Position numbers and translations under genes: made by a program. Positions 1 through 8,872 of a DNA stretch of 63,356 bases are shown in pieces; within the stretch, counting starts at the first letter, position 1, and each line of letters starts with the position of its first letter. A model generated the notes under the pieces. The model was not told the DNA's origin. It saw only the letters and a list, made by a program, of their open reading frames with translations, and did no database searches. The stretch lies in NCBI RefSeq assembly GCF_023243045.1, contig NZ_JALKFX010000031.1:1-63356 (forward strand), in the 5' to 3' direction. Source of the stretch: Frankia sp. AgB32. GTDB taxonomy: Bacteria > Actinomycetota > Actinomycetes > Frankiales > Frankiaceae.

Positions 1-183
1 GCCGGGGCCCGGTCCCACGCCACCAACCGCCACTCCGGCCCGACACCGATCGACCCGACCACCGGCCGACCCGTGCGACCGCGCCGCCCACCGACCCGAT
101 CGACTGGTCCGTCGATCGGGTCCGGCGCGCGGCGCGCCCGCGGAACCCGCACCGTTTGAGCAAACGATCATCGGGGGGCACCC
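1..183. other. Intergenic DNA with a 10-bp stem-loop
   Basis: No convincing coding frame is seen before the TTG start at 184. The stretch contains a perfect inverted repeat, positions 95-104 and 111-120, with a 6-base loop. It could terminate a gene lying left of the window or sit in the leader of the gene at 184. There is no T-run after it, so a terminator role is inferred only from the stem. Confidence 0.4.
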
Positions 184-1917
184 TTGACGACGACCCCAGC
201 GGAATCGCCCACGTCCGGCGCGTCGAACGCGACCGCCCCCGCCGCGGAGCCCCGGGGGAAAGCCCGCCCGGCGATCCTCACCGTCGACGACGATGCGAGC
301 GTCTCCCGCGCGGTCGCGCGCGACCTGCGACGGCAGTATGGCGAACGGTACCGGATCGTGCGCGCGGAGTCAGGGCCGCAGGCGCTCGACGCGCTGCGGG
401 AGATGAAGCTGCGCGGTGACCGGGTGGCGGTGCTGCTCGCCGACTTCCGGATGCCGGAGATGAACGGCATCGAGTTCCTCGAACAGGCGATGGACCTGTA
501 TCCAGCGGCGCGTCGGGTGCTGCTGACCGCCTACGCCGACACCACCGCGGCGATCGACGCCATCAATCTGGTCGATCTCGACCACTACCTGCTCAAACCC
601 TGGGATCCGCCGCAGGAGAAGCTCTATCCGGTCGTCGACGCCCTGCTGGATGCCTGGCTCGCCACCGACCACACCCCCGTTGCCGAGACCAGGGTGGTCG
701 GCCACCGCTGGTCGGCACGCTCGCACGAGGTGCGCGACTTCCTGGCTCGCAACCAGGTGCCCTACCGCTGGTACCTGTCCGACGAGCCGGAGGGTGCCCG
801 GCTGCTGACCGCGGCGCAGGCCTCCGCCGACACGCTGCCCGTCGTCATCACGCCCGACGGCGTCGCCCTGACCGATCCGACCGACGCGGAGCTCGCCGGC
901 CGGGTGGGGTTGAGCACCACGCCGACCGCGGACTTCTACGACGTCGTGGTGATCGGCGGCGGGCCGGCGGGGCTCGGCTCGGCGGTCTACGCCGCGTCCG
1001 AGGGGCTGCGCACGGTCCTCGTCGAGCGGATGGCCACCGGCGGCCAGGCGGGGCAGAGCTCGCGGATCGAGAACTACCTCGGTTTTCCGGACGGCGTGTC
1101 GGGCGCCCAGCTCACCGACCGGGCCCGCCGGCAGGCGATCAAGTTCGGCGCGGAGGTGCTCACCACCCGCGACGCCGTCGCGCTGGAGGTCAACGGACCC
1201 GCCCGCACAGTGCGCTTCGACGACGGGCAGGAGATCTCCGCGCACGCCGTCATTCTCGCGACCGGGGTGTCGTACCGGCAGCTGACGGCCCCGGGGCTCG
1301 ACGAGTTCACCGGTCGCGGGGTGTTCTACGGGTCGGCGCTGACGGAGGCCCCGTCGTGCGCCGGGCAGGAGGTGTACATCGTCGGCGGGGCGAACTCCGC
1401 CGGGCAGGCCGCGATGCACTTCGCCCGCCACGCCCGGCGGGTGACCCTGGTGGTGCGGGGAAGCTCGCTGGAAGCGTCGATGTCGCACTATCTGATCCAG
1501 CAGATCGCCGCGGTGGAGACGATCACCGTGCGGACCTGTACCGAGATCATCGCGGCCGAGGGCGACGGCCACCTGGAACAACTCACCCTGCGGGACAACT
1601 CGACCGGCCAGACCGAGATGGTCGACACCCAGTGGGTGTTCATCTTCATCGGCGCCGCGCCGCGCACGCGCTGGCTCGACGGAGTGCTCGTCCGCGACGA
1701 GCGCGGATTCGTCCTGGCCGGCCCGGACCTGCTCGTCGACGGGCGCCGGCCGGCCGGCTGGTCGCTGGACCGCGACCCGTACCACCTGGAGACATCCGTC
1801 CCCGGCGTGTTCGTGGCCGGGGACGCGCGGGCGGAGTCGGTGAAGCGGGTGGCCTCGGCGGTCGGCGAGGGCGCGATGGCGATCGCGCTGGTCCACCGGT
1901 ATCTGGAGAAGCGCTGA
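184..1917 (+). CDS. Fused response regulator / thioredoxin-reductase-like FAD oxidoreductase
   Basis: The 577-residue protein starts at TTG, with a G-rich ribosome site (GGGGGG) just upstream. Residues about 30-150 are a receiver domain with acidic pocket D35-D37, phospho-acceptor D87 in LLADFRMP, T115 and K138, so phosphorylation looks possible. Residues about 165-245 resemble a glutaredoxin-like fold but have no CxxC. Residues about 252-577 form a thioredoxin-reductase-type flavoprotein with an FAD-binding GGGPAG near 258, a second dinucleotide site at VGGANSAG near 400, and the C-terminal FAD motif GVFVAGDA. The redox CxxC expected near 383-392 is absent; only one Cys (about 392) remains. 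NCBI names this architecture fused response regulator/thioredoxin-disulfide reductase. The next gene, a histidine kinase, starts 46 bases downstream and is the likely partner. Electron acceptor unknown. Confidence 0.85.
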   Translation: MTTTPAESPTSGASNATAPAAEPRGKARPAILTVDDDASVSRAVARDLRRQYGERYRIVRAESGPQALDALREMKLRGDRVAVLLADFRMPEMNGIEFLEQAMDLYPAARRVLLTAYADTTAAIDAINLVDLDHYLLKPWDPPQEKLYPVVDALLDAWLATDHTPVAETRVVGHRWSARSHEVRDFLARNQVPYRWYLSDEPEGARLLTAAQASADTLPVVITPDGVALTDPTDAELAGRVGLSTTPTADFYDVVVIGGGPAGLGSAVYAASEGLRTVLVERMATGGQAGQSSRIENYLGFPDGVSGAQLTDRARRQAIKFGAEVLTTRDAVALEVNGPARTVRFDDGQEISAHAVILATGVSYRQLTAPGLDEFTGRGVFYGSALTEAPSCAGQEVYIVGGANSAGQAAMHFARHARRVTLVVRGSSLEASMSHYLIQQIAAVETITVRTCTEIIAAEGDGHLEQLTLRDNSTGQTEMVDTQWVFIFIGAAPRTRWLDGVLVRDERGFVLAGPDLLVDGRRPAGWSLDRDPYHLETSVPGVFVAGDARAESVKRVASAVGEGAMAIALVHRYLEKR

Positions 1918-1963
1918 CCGGCGTGGAGCAGCCGAGGCGGTGGGTCGAGACGGGAGATCGACG

Positions 1964-3400
1964 ATGACTCAGGTTCCGTGCAGCGCCAGCGAGCTGCGCA
2001 CCCTGTTCCTGTTCGAGAAGCTGGCCGACGACCAGCTGGCCTGGCTGTGCGAGCGTGGGCACGTCGAGCAGATGCGGCCCGGCCCGGTCTACACCGAGGG
2101 TGATCCGGCGGAGTGCTTCTACGTGCTCATCGAGGGCGCGGTGGTGATGTCGGCCCGGGTCGGCGCGGACGACGTCGAGGTGCTGCGCACCGACCAGCGC
2201 GGCGTCTACGCCGGCGCGTGGCACGCCTATCTCGGCGACCGGGTCCCCCAGCTCTACAAGAACTCGCTGCGGGTGACCGAGCTCAGTCGCTTCTTCGTTC
2301 TCGGCGCCGAGGACGTCGCGATGATGATGCGCGAGTGGTTCCCGATGGCCCTGCACCTGCTCGAAGGCCTGTTCTTCGGCATGCAGAGCACCCAGCAGGT
2401 CGTCGGCCAGCGGGAACGCCTGCTCGCGCTGGGTTCGCTGTCCGCAGGGCTGACCCACGAGCTGAACAACCCGGCCGCCGCGGCCGTGCGGGCCACCGCC
2501 GCGCTGCGCGAACGGGTCGCCGGCATGCGCCACAAGCTCGGCATGATCGCGTCCGGCCCGTACGAGCGTCCGGAGCTGGAATCCCTCGTCCGCCTGCAGG
2601 AGGAGGCGGTGGAGCGGGTCGCCAAGGCGCCGACGCTCAGTCCGATGGAGGCGACGGACCGCGAGGACACCCTCGGCGACTGGCTGGACGAGCGGGAGAT
2701 CGGCGACGCGTGGGACATCGCGCCGATCTTCGTCCAGGCCGGCTTCGACGTCGACTGGCTCGAGCACGTGGCCGCCTCGGTGCCCCCGAGCGTGCTCGGC
2801 GGCGCGCTGCGCTGGCTGACGTACACGGTCGAGAGCGAGATGCTGATGCGGGAGATCGAGGACTCGACCAGCCGCATCTCCTCGTTGGTCACCGCAGCCA
2901 AGCAGTACTCGCAGATGGACCGGGCGCCCTACCAGACCGTCGACATCCACGAGCTGCTCGACAGCACTCTGATCATGCTCGGCCGCAAGATCGGCGATGA
3001 TGTCGACATCCGGCGGGACTACGACCGGTCGCTGCCGCCGATCCCGGCCTACGCCGCGGAGCTCAACCAGGTCTGGACGAACCTCATCGACAACGCGGTG
3101 TCCGCGATGGCCCACCGGGGAGTCCTCTCGGTGCGCACGTTCGCCGACCACGACAGCCTCATCGTCGAGATCGGCGACACCGGGCCGGGTATCCCCGCGG
3201 AGATCCAGGGACGGATCTTCGAACCGTTCTTCACGACGAAGGCGGTCGGCGAGGGCACCGGGCTCGGCCTGGACATCTCGTGGCGGATCGTCGTGAAGAA
3301 GCACCACGGCGACCTGCGCGTCGAGTCGGCTCCCGGCAACACCCGGTTCCAGGTCAGGCTTCCGTTCGTCGCGCCGCGTGAGGTCACGCTACCGGGCTGA
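1964..3400 (+). CDS. Histidine kinase with N-terminal cyclic-nucleotide-binding-like domain
   Basis: The 478-residue protein is given the ATG at 1964 because GGGAG lies about 7 bases upstream; an in-frame GTG at 1940 is a weaker option. Residues about 10-135 match a CRP/CNB-type sensor fold (EGDPAECFYVLIEGAV). A His-containing dimerisation box SLSAGLTHELNNP puts the phospho-His at H165. The C-terminal third is a GHKL ATPase with N box (LIDNAVSAM), DTGPGIP and GTGLGLD. No membrane segment is visible, so this is a cytosolic sensor. It probably phosphorylates the receiver domain of the preceding flavoprotein (same strand, close spacing). The 3' end overlaps the convergent SDR gene by 17 bases. 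The ligand of the CNB-like domain cannot be told from sequence. Confidence 0.85.
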   Translation: MTQVPCSASELRTLFLFEKLADDQLAWLCERGHVEQMRPGPVYTEGDPAECFYVLIEGAVVMSARVGADDVEVLRTDQRGVYAGAWHAYLGDRVPQLYKNSLRVTELSRFFVLGAEDVAMMMREWFPMALHLLEGLFFGMQSTQQVVGQRERLLALGSLSAGLTHELNNPAAAAVRATAALRERVAGMRHKLGMIASGPYERPELESLVRLQEEAVERVAKAPTLSPMEATDREDTLGDWLDEREIGDAWDIAPIFVQAGFDVDWLEHVAASVPPSVLGGALRWLTYTVESEMLMREIEDSTSRISSLVTAAKQYSQMDRAPYQTVDIHELLDSTLIMLGRKIGDDVDIRRDYDRSLPPIPAYAAELNQVWTNLIDNAVSAMAHRGVLSVRTFADHDSLIVEIGDTGPGIPAEIQGRIFEPFFTTKAVGEGTGLGLDISWRIVVKKHHGDLRVESAPGNTRFQVRLPFVAPREVTLPG

Positions 3401-4163
3401 GGCCCCCGTCGAGGTTGATCGCCGCCCCGGTGATGTACCCGGCCCGCGCGGAGAGCAGGAACGCGACGAGGTCGGCGAAGTCCTGGGCCGCCCCGAAACG
3501 ACCGAGCGGGATGCCCGCCGCGGCGCCCTGCTGCTCGTACAGCTGCTCGACCGGAATGCCCTGCGCCGCCGCGGCCCTCTCCCACTGGCCGCTGCGGACC
3601 AGCCCCACGAGCACCGCGTTGACCCGCACCCCGGCCGGCCCGAACTCCTTCGACAGAGCCTTCGTCAACGCGAGCCCGGCGGCGCGGGTCACCGACGACG
3701 GCATGGAGCCCGCGCCCGGCGCGCGGGCCGCCACCGCCAACGAGTTCACGATGGCGCCGCCGCCGGCCTCGCGCAGCAGGGGCAGCACCAGCCGGCTGGC
3801 CCGGATCGCCGCGTGCAGCTTCAGGTCCAGGTCGGCCTGCCAGACCTCGTCGGTGTGCTGCTCGAACGGTCCGGCGGAGCTCGCCCCGGCGTTGTTGACC
3901 AGGGCGTGCACGGCGCCCCACCGGTTGGTCGCGGCGGCGACGAACCGGCTCAGCGCCGCCGGGTCGCGGACGTCGGCCACGATCGGCAGCACCTCCCCCG
4001 GGCCGTCGGCGGCCTGGACCGCGACGGCGCGCAGCCGCGTCTCGTCCCGTCCGCAGAACGCCACCCGGGCCCCCTCGGCGGCAAGCGTGCGCACCAGCGC
4101 CGCTCCCAGGCCGTCGGACCCACCGGTGACCAGCACCACCCGCTGCGAAAGTTGAAGGTCCAT
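3384..4163 (-). CDS. SDR-family oxidoreductase with altered catalytic residues
   Basis: The 259-residue protein has the classical short-chain dehydrogenase fold: NAD(P)-binding TGGSDGLG near residues 12-19, NNAG near residue 90, and C-terminal GYITGAAINLDGG. ATG at 4163 follows GGGAGCGGG, deciding the start; the frame stays open upstream but without SDR homology. In the active-site region the usual YxxxK is replaced: after NSLAVAARAPGAG the sequence reads SMPSSVTRAAG, so Tyr is Ser and Lys is Arg. The general fold is secure; the reaction is not, and the protein may be a non-canonical or inactive SDR. Substrate unknown. It is convergent with the kinase gene and overlaps its last 17 bases. Confidence 0.8.
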   Translation of the reverse strand: MDLQLSQRVVLVTGGSDGLGAALVRTLAAEGARVAFCGRDETRLRAVAVQAADGPGEVLPIVADVRDPAALSRFVAAATNRWGAVHALVNNAGASSAGPFEQHTDEVWQADLDLKLHAAIRASRLVLPLLREAGGGAIVNSLAVAARAPGAGSMPSSVTRAAGLALTKALSKEFGPAGVRVNAVLVGLVRSGQWERAAAAQGIPVEQLYEQQGAAAGIPLGRFGAAQDFADLVAFLLSARAGYITGAAINLDGGLSPVA

Positions 4164-4714
4164 CCCGCTCCCGTCGACGTCGGTCCGCACCGACCTGCGT
4201 CCACCCAACCACGCGACCGGCCGGCGACCGCCCCGGACGGCATGCGCACGGGCCGTTCGGGTATGACCGCCGGTGAGCCGCACGGGTGGGGTGAAGTGAG
4301 GATCTGTGGCACAGCAGCGCCTCTGGCCCGCTACCGGTTGTGTCTCCAGATCGCCACGGCGGAGATCGTCGGCGACGAGAGCACGATGATCGCCCTGGGA
4401 CGATCGCCGGGGACGTCGCCACCGCCACGCAGCTGGCGACGCTGCGGGCATCGCGGTGCGACCTCGTCTTCGGTCCTGCGGTGGGCGGCCCGACGGCGCG
4501 CCTGCCCCGGCTCGGCGACCCGCGCTCGCCCCGACCGGAGCCGGTAGGGTCCTGACCACCACGGAAAAAGAGTTATATCTCCGAATTGAGTGCGCACATT
4601 TTGCTTCGCGGAGACAGGTCGCGCCCCGGTCGGTGGCGCCTCGTTCGTCCGGGACGGTACAAACAGAGCAGGTGGTACGTCTCACTCAGTCGACGGAACA
4701 GGAGGTTCAACATC
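4164..4714. other. Intergenic region with possible gene remnant and AT-rich promoter stretch
   Basis: This 551-base gap separates the divergent SDR and small-protein genes. On the plus strand about 4320-4400 and 4400-4554 have strong third-position GC bias in two different frames (for example IATAEIVGDESTMIAL, then AGDVATATQLATLRAS), ending at a TGA at 4552-4554. That pattern suggests a frameshifted gene remnant with no recognisable family. From 4561 to 4605 the DNA turns AT-rich and is the most likely promoter for the gene at 4715. Confidence 0.3.
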
Positions 4715-5029
4715 ATGGGTGTTCAGACGAAATCGGGTGCCCGTTTCCGGTCCGCCGTCGACCAGACGGAGATCATCGTCGTGCGGCCGGCGAGCGAGCC
4801 GGTCGACCTACGCTGCGGCGGCCACCCGGTCGTCGCGATCGGCACGGAGGTCCCCGGGAGCCTCACCCTGGACCCCGCCTTCGCCGGTGGCACGCAGCTG
4901 GGCAAACGCTTCGCCGACGCGGACTCCGGCCTGGAGCTGCTGTGCACGAAGGGCGGTGAGGGAGCGCTGTCGATCGGCGAGACCCCGCTGCCGCTCAAGG
5001 ACGCCAAGCCGCTGCCCTCCTCGGACTGA
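4715..5029 (+). CDS. Small conserved-looking protein of unknown function
   Basis: The 104-residue protein starts at ATG 4715 behind a clear GGAGG at 4701-4705. No signal peptide or membrane segment is seen. It contains two Cys contexts (LRCGGHP near 36-41 and LLCTKGGEG near 80) and ends in KPLPSSD. Their spacing could allow a small metal site, but this is inference. It ends 13 bases before the acyl-CoA synthetase start, so the two are almost certainly co-transcribed, linking the protein loosely to acyl activation. No function can be assigned. Confidence 0.7.
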   Translation: MGVQTKSGARFRSAVDQTEIIVVRPASEPVDLRCGGHPVVAIGTEVPGSLTLDPAFAGGTQLGKRFADADSGLELLCTKGGEGALSIGETPLPLKDAKPLPSSD

Positions 5030-5042
5030 AGGGTTCCTGCCG

Positions 5043-6542
5043 ATGCACCTCGGAATGCTGCTGGACATGGCCGCCGACGGGATGGCGGACCGGGTCGCGC
5101 TCGGACCGCTGGCCGACGGCCTCACCTTCGCCGAGCTGGCCCGCCGGGCCCGCCGCCTGGGCGCCGCCCTCGCGCTACGCCCGGGCGAGCGGGTCGGGCT
5201 GATCGACCTGAACTCCTCCGCCGTCCCGCTGACCCTGTTCGGCTCGGCGATCGCCGGCAGACCGTTCGTGCCGATCAACTACCGGCTGGCGGACCCGCAG
5301 CTGCGGGCGATCGTCGCCCGCACGGCGCCGGCCACGATCATCGTCGGCGAGGGTGTCGCCGACCGGGTCGGACCCATCGACGGCATCGAGTTCCTCAGCC
5401 GGGCACAGGCGCTGGCGCTGGCCGAGGACCCGGCGGGCGTGCAGGCCAACGGGTGGGCAGGCGAGCCGGAGGACATCGCCGTCCTGCTGTTCACCAGCGG
5501 CACGACCGGTGAGCCCAAAGCCGCCGTGCTGCGGCACAGCAACCTCGCCGAATACATCATCTCGACGGTGGAGTACGCCGGATCCACCGAGGACGAGGCC
5601 GCGATCGTCAGCGTGCCGCCGTACCACATCGCGGGCATCTCGGCCGTGCTGTCCTCGACCTACTCCGGGCGCCGGGTGGTGCAGCTCGAGGCGTTCGAGC
5701 CGCACGCCTGGGTGGACACCGTCCGGTCGGAGTCGATCACCCATGCCATGGTCGTGCCGACGATGCTCGGCCGCATCCTCGACGTCGTCGAGGCGGACGG
5801 CGCGGGCCTGCCGTCGCTGCGCTCGCTGTCCTACGGCGGCGGGCCGATGCCGCTGTCGGTCATCGAGCGCGCCGTCGGGATGCTGCCGGACGTCGGCTTC
5901 GTCAACGCCTACGGCCTGACCGAGACGTCCAGCACGATCGCTGTGCTCGGCCCGGACGACCACCAGGCGGCGTTCGCCAGCGACGAACCGGCGGTGCGGG
6001 CCCGGCTCGCCTCCGTCGGCCGGCCGCTGCCCACGCTGGAGGTGTCGATCCGCGACCTCGCCGGCGAGGAGGTCCCGGTCGACGAGCGTGGGGAGATCTG
6101 GGTGCGCGGCAGCCAGGTGTCCGGCGAGTACCTCGGCCGAGGCACCACGCTGGACTCCGACGGCTGGTTCCCCACCCGGGACGAAGGCCATCTGGACGCC
6201 GAGGGCTTCCTGTTCGTCCACGGCCGTCTCGACGACGTGATCGTGCGCGGCGGGGAGAACCTGTCCCCGGGTGAGATCGAGGCGGTGCTGCTCGAACATC
6301 CGGCGGTGCTCGAGGCCGCGGTCGTCGGCATCCCCGACAAGGAGTGGGGCGAGGGAGTCGCCGCCGCCGTCGTCACCTCGGGTCAGGTGACCGAAGAGGA
6401 ACTCAGGACGCACGTGCGCACCCGACTGCGCTCCAGCCGCACCCCCGACCGCATCCAGTTCCGCGCGGAACTGCCGTTCAACGAGAGCGGCAAGCTGCTG
6501 CGCCGGGTGCTGCGCGCCGAGCTCGCGGACGCCTTCGCCTGA
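5043..6542 (+). CDS. Acyl-CoA synthetase (class I adenylate-forming enzyme)
   Basis: The 499-residue protein activates a carboxylic acid through an acyl-adenylate and transfers it to CoA (family knowledge). Visible motifs are the phosphate-binding loop LLFTSGTTGEPKAA, YGLTETSS, the hinge region GRLDDVIVRGGENLSPGEIE, and the C-terminal catalytic lysine in NESGKLLRR. The ATG at 5043 has GAAGGG overlapping the stop of the upstream gene, indicating translational linkage. Length is typical of short- or medium-chain acyl-CoA ligases and the N-terminus is compact. Substrate cannot be inferred. A GC-rich palindromic terminator follows at 6572-6596. Confidence 0.88.
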   Translation: MHLGMLLDMAADGMADRVALGPLADGLTFAELARRARRLGAALALRPGERVGLIDLNSSAVPLTLFGSAIAGRPFVPINYRLADPQLRAIVARTAPATIIVGEGVADRVGPIDGIEFLSRAQALALAEDPAGVQANGWAGEPEDIAVLLFTSGTTGEPKAAVLRHSNLAEYIISTVEYAGSTEDEAAIVSVPPYHIAGISAVLSSTYSGRRVVQLEAFEPHAWVDTVRSESITHAMVVPTMLGRILDVVEADGAGLPSLRSLSYGGGPMPLSVIERAVGMLPDVGFVNAYGLTETSSTIAVLGPDDHQAAFASDEPAVRARLASVGRPLPTLEVSIRDLAGEEVPVDERGEIWVRGSQVSGEYLGRGTTLDSDGWFPTRDEGHLDAEGFLFVHGRLDDVIVRGGENLSPGEIEAVLLEHPAVLEAAVVGIPDKEWGEGVAAAVVTSGQVTEEELRTHVRTRLRSSRTPDRIQFRAELPFNESGKLLRRVLRAELADAFA

Positions 6543-6571
6543 CCCCACCGACCGCCGGGAACCCGGCCGAT

Positions 6572-6596
6572 CCCCGCGGGGCCGATCCCCGCGGGG
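6572..6596. terminator. Bidirectional terminator-like stem-loop between convergent genes
   Basis: Two copies of the self-complementary decamer CCCCGCGGGG (6572-6581 and 6587-6596) are separated by 5 bases and can form a 10-bp stem. It lies between the end of the acyl-CoA synthetase (6542) and the end of the minus-strand membrane gene (6649), so it can serve both. No T-tract is present, as is common in high-GC actinobacteria. Confidence 0.55.
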
Positions 6597-6648
6597 CCGG
6601 CCGCGCGGGAAGGCACTCCCACGCACCACGGACGACCGGATCCGGACG

Positions 6649-7619
6649 TCACCGACCGGGCCCGGCGGACCGGGACCGGCGCGGGCGCACCCCGGCGCGG
6701 GCACACCGGTCCCGCACCGCCGCCGCGGCGACGCAGACGGCCGCCAGGAACACCGAATGGCCGATGCTCCACGCGAGGCGGGCCGCCGCCGGGGCATCGG
6801 TCCCGGCGGCGCGCCGCACGCCGCCGACGAGCACGGCCGCGACGACGGCGAACCCGGCCAGCCGGGCCGCGCGCCGCCACGGCAGCGCCGGTCCGACGAG
6901 GACCGCGGGCACGGCGATCGGGGCGAGGGTCGCCCAGTGGGCGCCGGCTCCCGCCGCGCCGGTCGCCACGACACACGTGGCCGCCACGGCACCGCGCAGC
7001 GGGACGCCTTCGGCGATCCGCGCCGGACCACCGGCCTGGGCCACCACCGGTTCCGCGCCCCCGCTGCCCTGCCGCCACCGGCAGCCCCGCCCGCGGGTCG
7101 CCCGCGGCAGCGCTGGAACCCGCCGCACCGACGGCATCCGCGCCCGGCGCCATCGAGGCCAGGGTGATCGTCGCCGGGGTGACGCCCTCCCGGAAGGTCC
7201 GGCCGTCCGTTCCGTAGCGAACGGGGCGGGACAACGCCGTGGTGCCGAACCGGCGCCGGTCCCGGAGCTGATCGCGCCAGATCACCAGGGCCAGCACCAG
7301 AAACATGGCCGCAAGCATCGCCGTGGCGATGAGGATGCGGTCCCATTCGAATGCGGAGTGCACGCGTCCGTCCGAGGCTGCCGTCAGGCCGCGGATCCAT
7401 CCGCGCGGCCGTGGTCTCGGCCGGCCCGATCGGCACAGCGACCGCCGCGGCGACGGGCAGCGCCCTGTCCCCGGGGTGGGCCGACCCGGTGCCGCCCGCG
7501 CCCGGAGGGCCGTCCACCAGGCCGATCAGAACCAGCAGGGACGCCACCCACACCGCGCGCAGGCGCTGACGGTCGAGGGTGGCCAGACAACGAGGCGTGA
7601 TGCCCGGCGGGCCGGCCAT
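6649..7619 (-). pseudogene. Membrane-protein gene split over three frames (two apparent frameshifts)
   Basis: Coding signal runs continuously on the minus strand but changes frame twice. From 7619 (ATG) the frame reads an N-terminal hydrophobic segment (RAVWVASLLVLIGLVDG). Near 7363 it shifts to a frame encoding a membrane helix (LIATAMLAAMFLVLALVIW) and a soluble stretch. Near 7060-7075, beside a GGGGG run, it shifts again to a frame with further hydrophobic segments and stops at 6649. Each piece has strong third-position GC bias, and both shifts go in the same direction (one surplus base). It is either a real pseudogene or two sequencing errors in an intact gene of about 320 residues. Family not recognised. 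Confidence 0.5.
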
Positions 7620-8272
7620 CGCGCCGGCAGCGACCCGGAGGGGAGTTTCCCCGCCAAGACAGCCGGCTGCCGATTACCGGGGGTGGGGATTCCGCCTGCA
7701 GTCCGGCTCCGGCCGGCGCCGAAGAGTGGCCCGTCCCGACGGGACAGCCGCGCCAGCCCACCCGCAACGAGGTGTCGGCTATCCGTCATGCGCGGGTCGC
7801 GGGATTCCGCGAAGGCGGCACACGACCGGTTTCATGGCCCCACCAGAGCCGCACTTCCGAGGCCGCGACATGTTTTCCGTGGGCCGAAAGCCCTGCGGCA
7901 GCACGAGATCGGCGCCGCTGGGCGGCGGACCGTCGACGGAGCGGGACCCACTGAGACCGGAACAATCCGACCGATCGGAAACAGCATCCGCGACCGGGGC
8001 ATTCCACCACCGATCCACGTCGACACGCTTCCAGCTGCCTTCCTGGACACCGACCCTCCCCCGCCATATTTTCAATTCACACACCACCCAGCCGCCAGGC
8101 AACGGATTCCAGCCAAACACGCAGCCGGGCAGCAGGAATGCGGTGTGAGTGCGCGCCCACAGCCATCACGCCAATGAATCGCCACTCATTACTCGGACGT
8201 GATGGCCGGGCGCCCACTGCGCCGCCCTGGGGAGCGGCGGTTATTCACCTTTCAACATTCCAAGGAGCCTAC
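7620..8272. other. Long intergenic region, no convincing gene
   Basis: This 653-base gap has lower GC and weaker codon bias than its neighbours, and no frame shows a ribosome site plus biased codons. It sits upstream of the secreted inhibitor gene at 8273. The final 200 bases, which are relatively AT-rich (for example 8060-8085 and 8235-8262), are the likely promoter and leader. Confidence 0.4.
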
Positions 8273-8809
8273 ATGAACAGCACCGCAATGCGCCGTGGCC
8301 TGGTTGTTGCCTTCGGCGGCCTGGCGCTCGCCGGCGTCGTGGCCGTGGGACAGCCCGCCAGCGCCGCAAGCCCTGTGAACACGTCCGGGCCGGTCCCGCC
8401 CGCGGCGGTCTCCGCGGTCGGCGCCGCCAGCGCTGCCCAGACGTCGGCGACCGCCCGCAACCAGGGCGGCGGCGTGCGGGCGTCGCACCTCGACGGCGTC
8501 TGCAACACGTACAGCAGCGGATACGGCGACCTCTGCCTGTGGTATCTGCAGAACTACACCGGCAGCCACGCCGACTTCTACTTCGGCGACGGCAACCTGA
8601 ACGACAACTACTTCAACAGCCCGGGCGCCGGCCAGGGTCAGCGGGTGGGCAACAACTCGGAGTCGGACTGGAACTACGACCGGCACCTGACCGCCCGTGT
8701 CTTCACCGGGGTGAACTACACCGGTGTCGCCGGTGATATCGCGCCGTACACCGGCGGAAACTTCAACTCCACCTTCCGCAACAATGTCGAGTCGTTCTAC
8801 TGGGTCTGA
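8273..8809 (+). CDS. Secreted peptidase inhibitor, family I36-like (beta/gamma-crystallin fold)
   Basis: The 178-residue protein begins at ATG 8273 with AAGGAG at 8262-8267. It has a Sec signal peptide: charged start, hydrophobic core LVVAFGGLALAGVVAV, and a likely cut after PASA (about residue 32). The mature C-terminal part has two cysteines bracketing YSSGYGDLC and aromatic/Gly/Asn-rich crystallin-like strands ending VESFYWV. This matches the Streptomyces metalloproteinase-inhibitor (SMPI, MEROPS I36) type. It lies in the same direction as a secreted S8 protease 1.1 kb downstream, so it may act on that protease or on foreign ones; family I36 is classically against metalloproteases, so the target is uncertain. 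Confidence 0.75.
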   Translation: MNSTAMRRGLVVAFGGLALAGVVAVGQPASAASPVNTSGPVPPAAVSAVGAASAAQTSATARNQGGGVRASHLDGVCNTYSSGYGDLCLWYLQNYTGSHADFYFGDGNLNDNYFNSPGAGQGQRVGNNSESDWNYDRHLTARVFTGVNYTGVAGDIAPYTGGNFNSTFRNNVESFYWV

Positions 8810-8872
8810 TCCCCGCCCCTACGACGACTGACCGTCCCACACCGCTCCACCGGTAACGGGCCGACCTGCCGG

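Noticed and set aside
6560-6600. Insertion-sequence end repeat
   Set aside because: The duplicated CCCCGCGGGG units fit a terminator between convergent genes; no transposase or target duplication is present.
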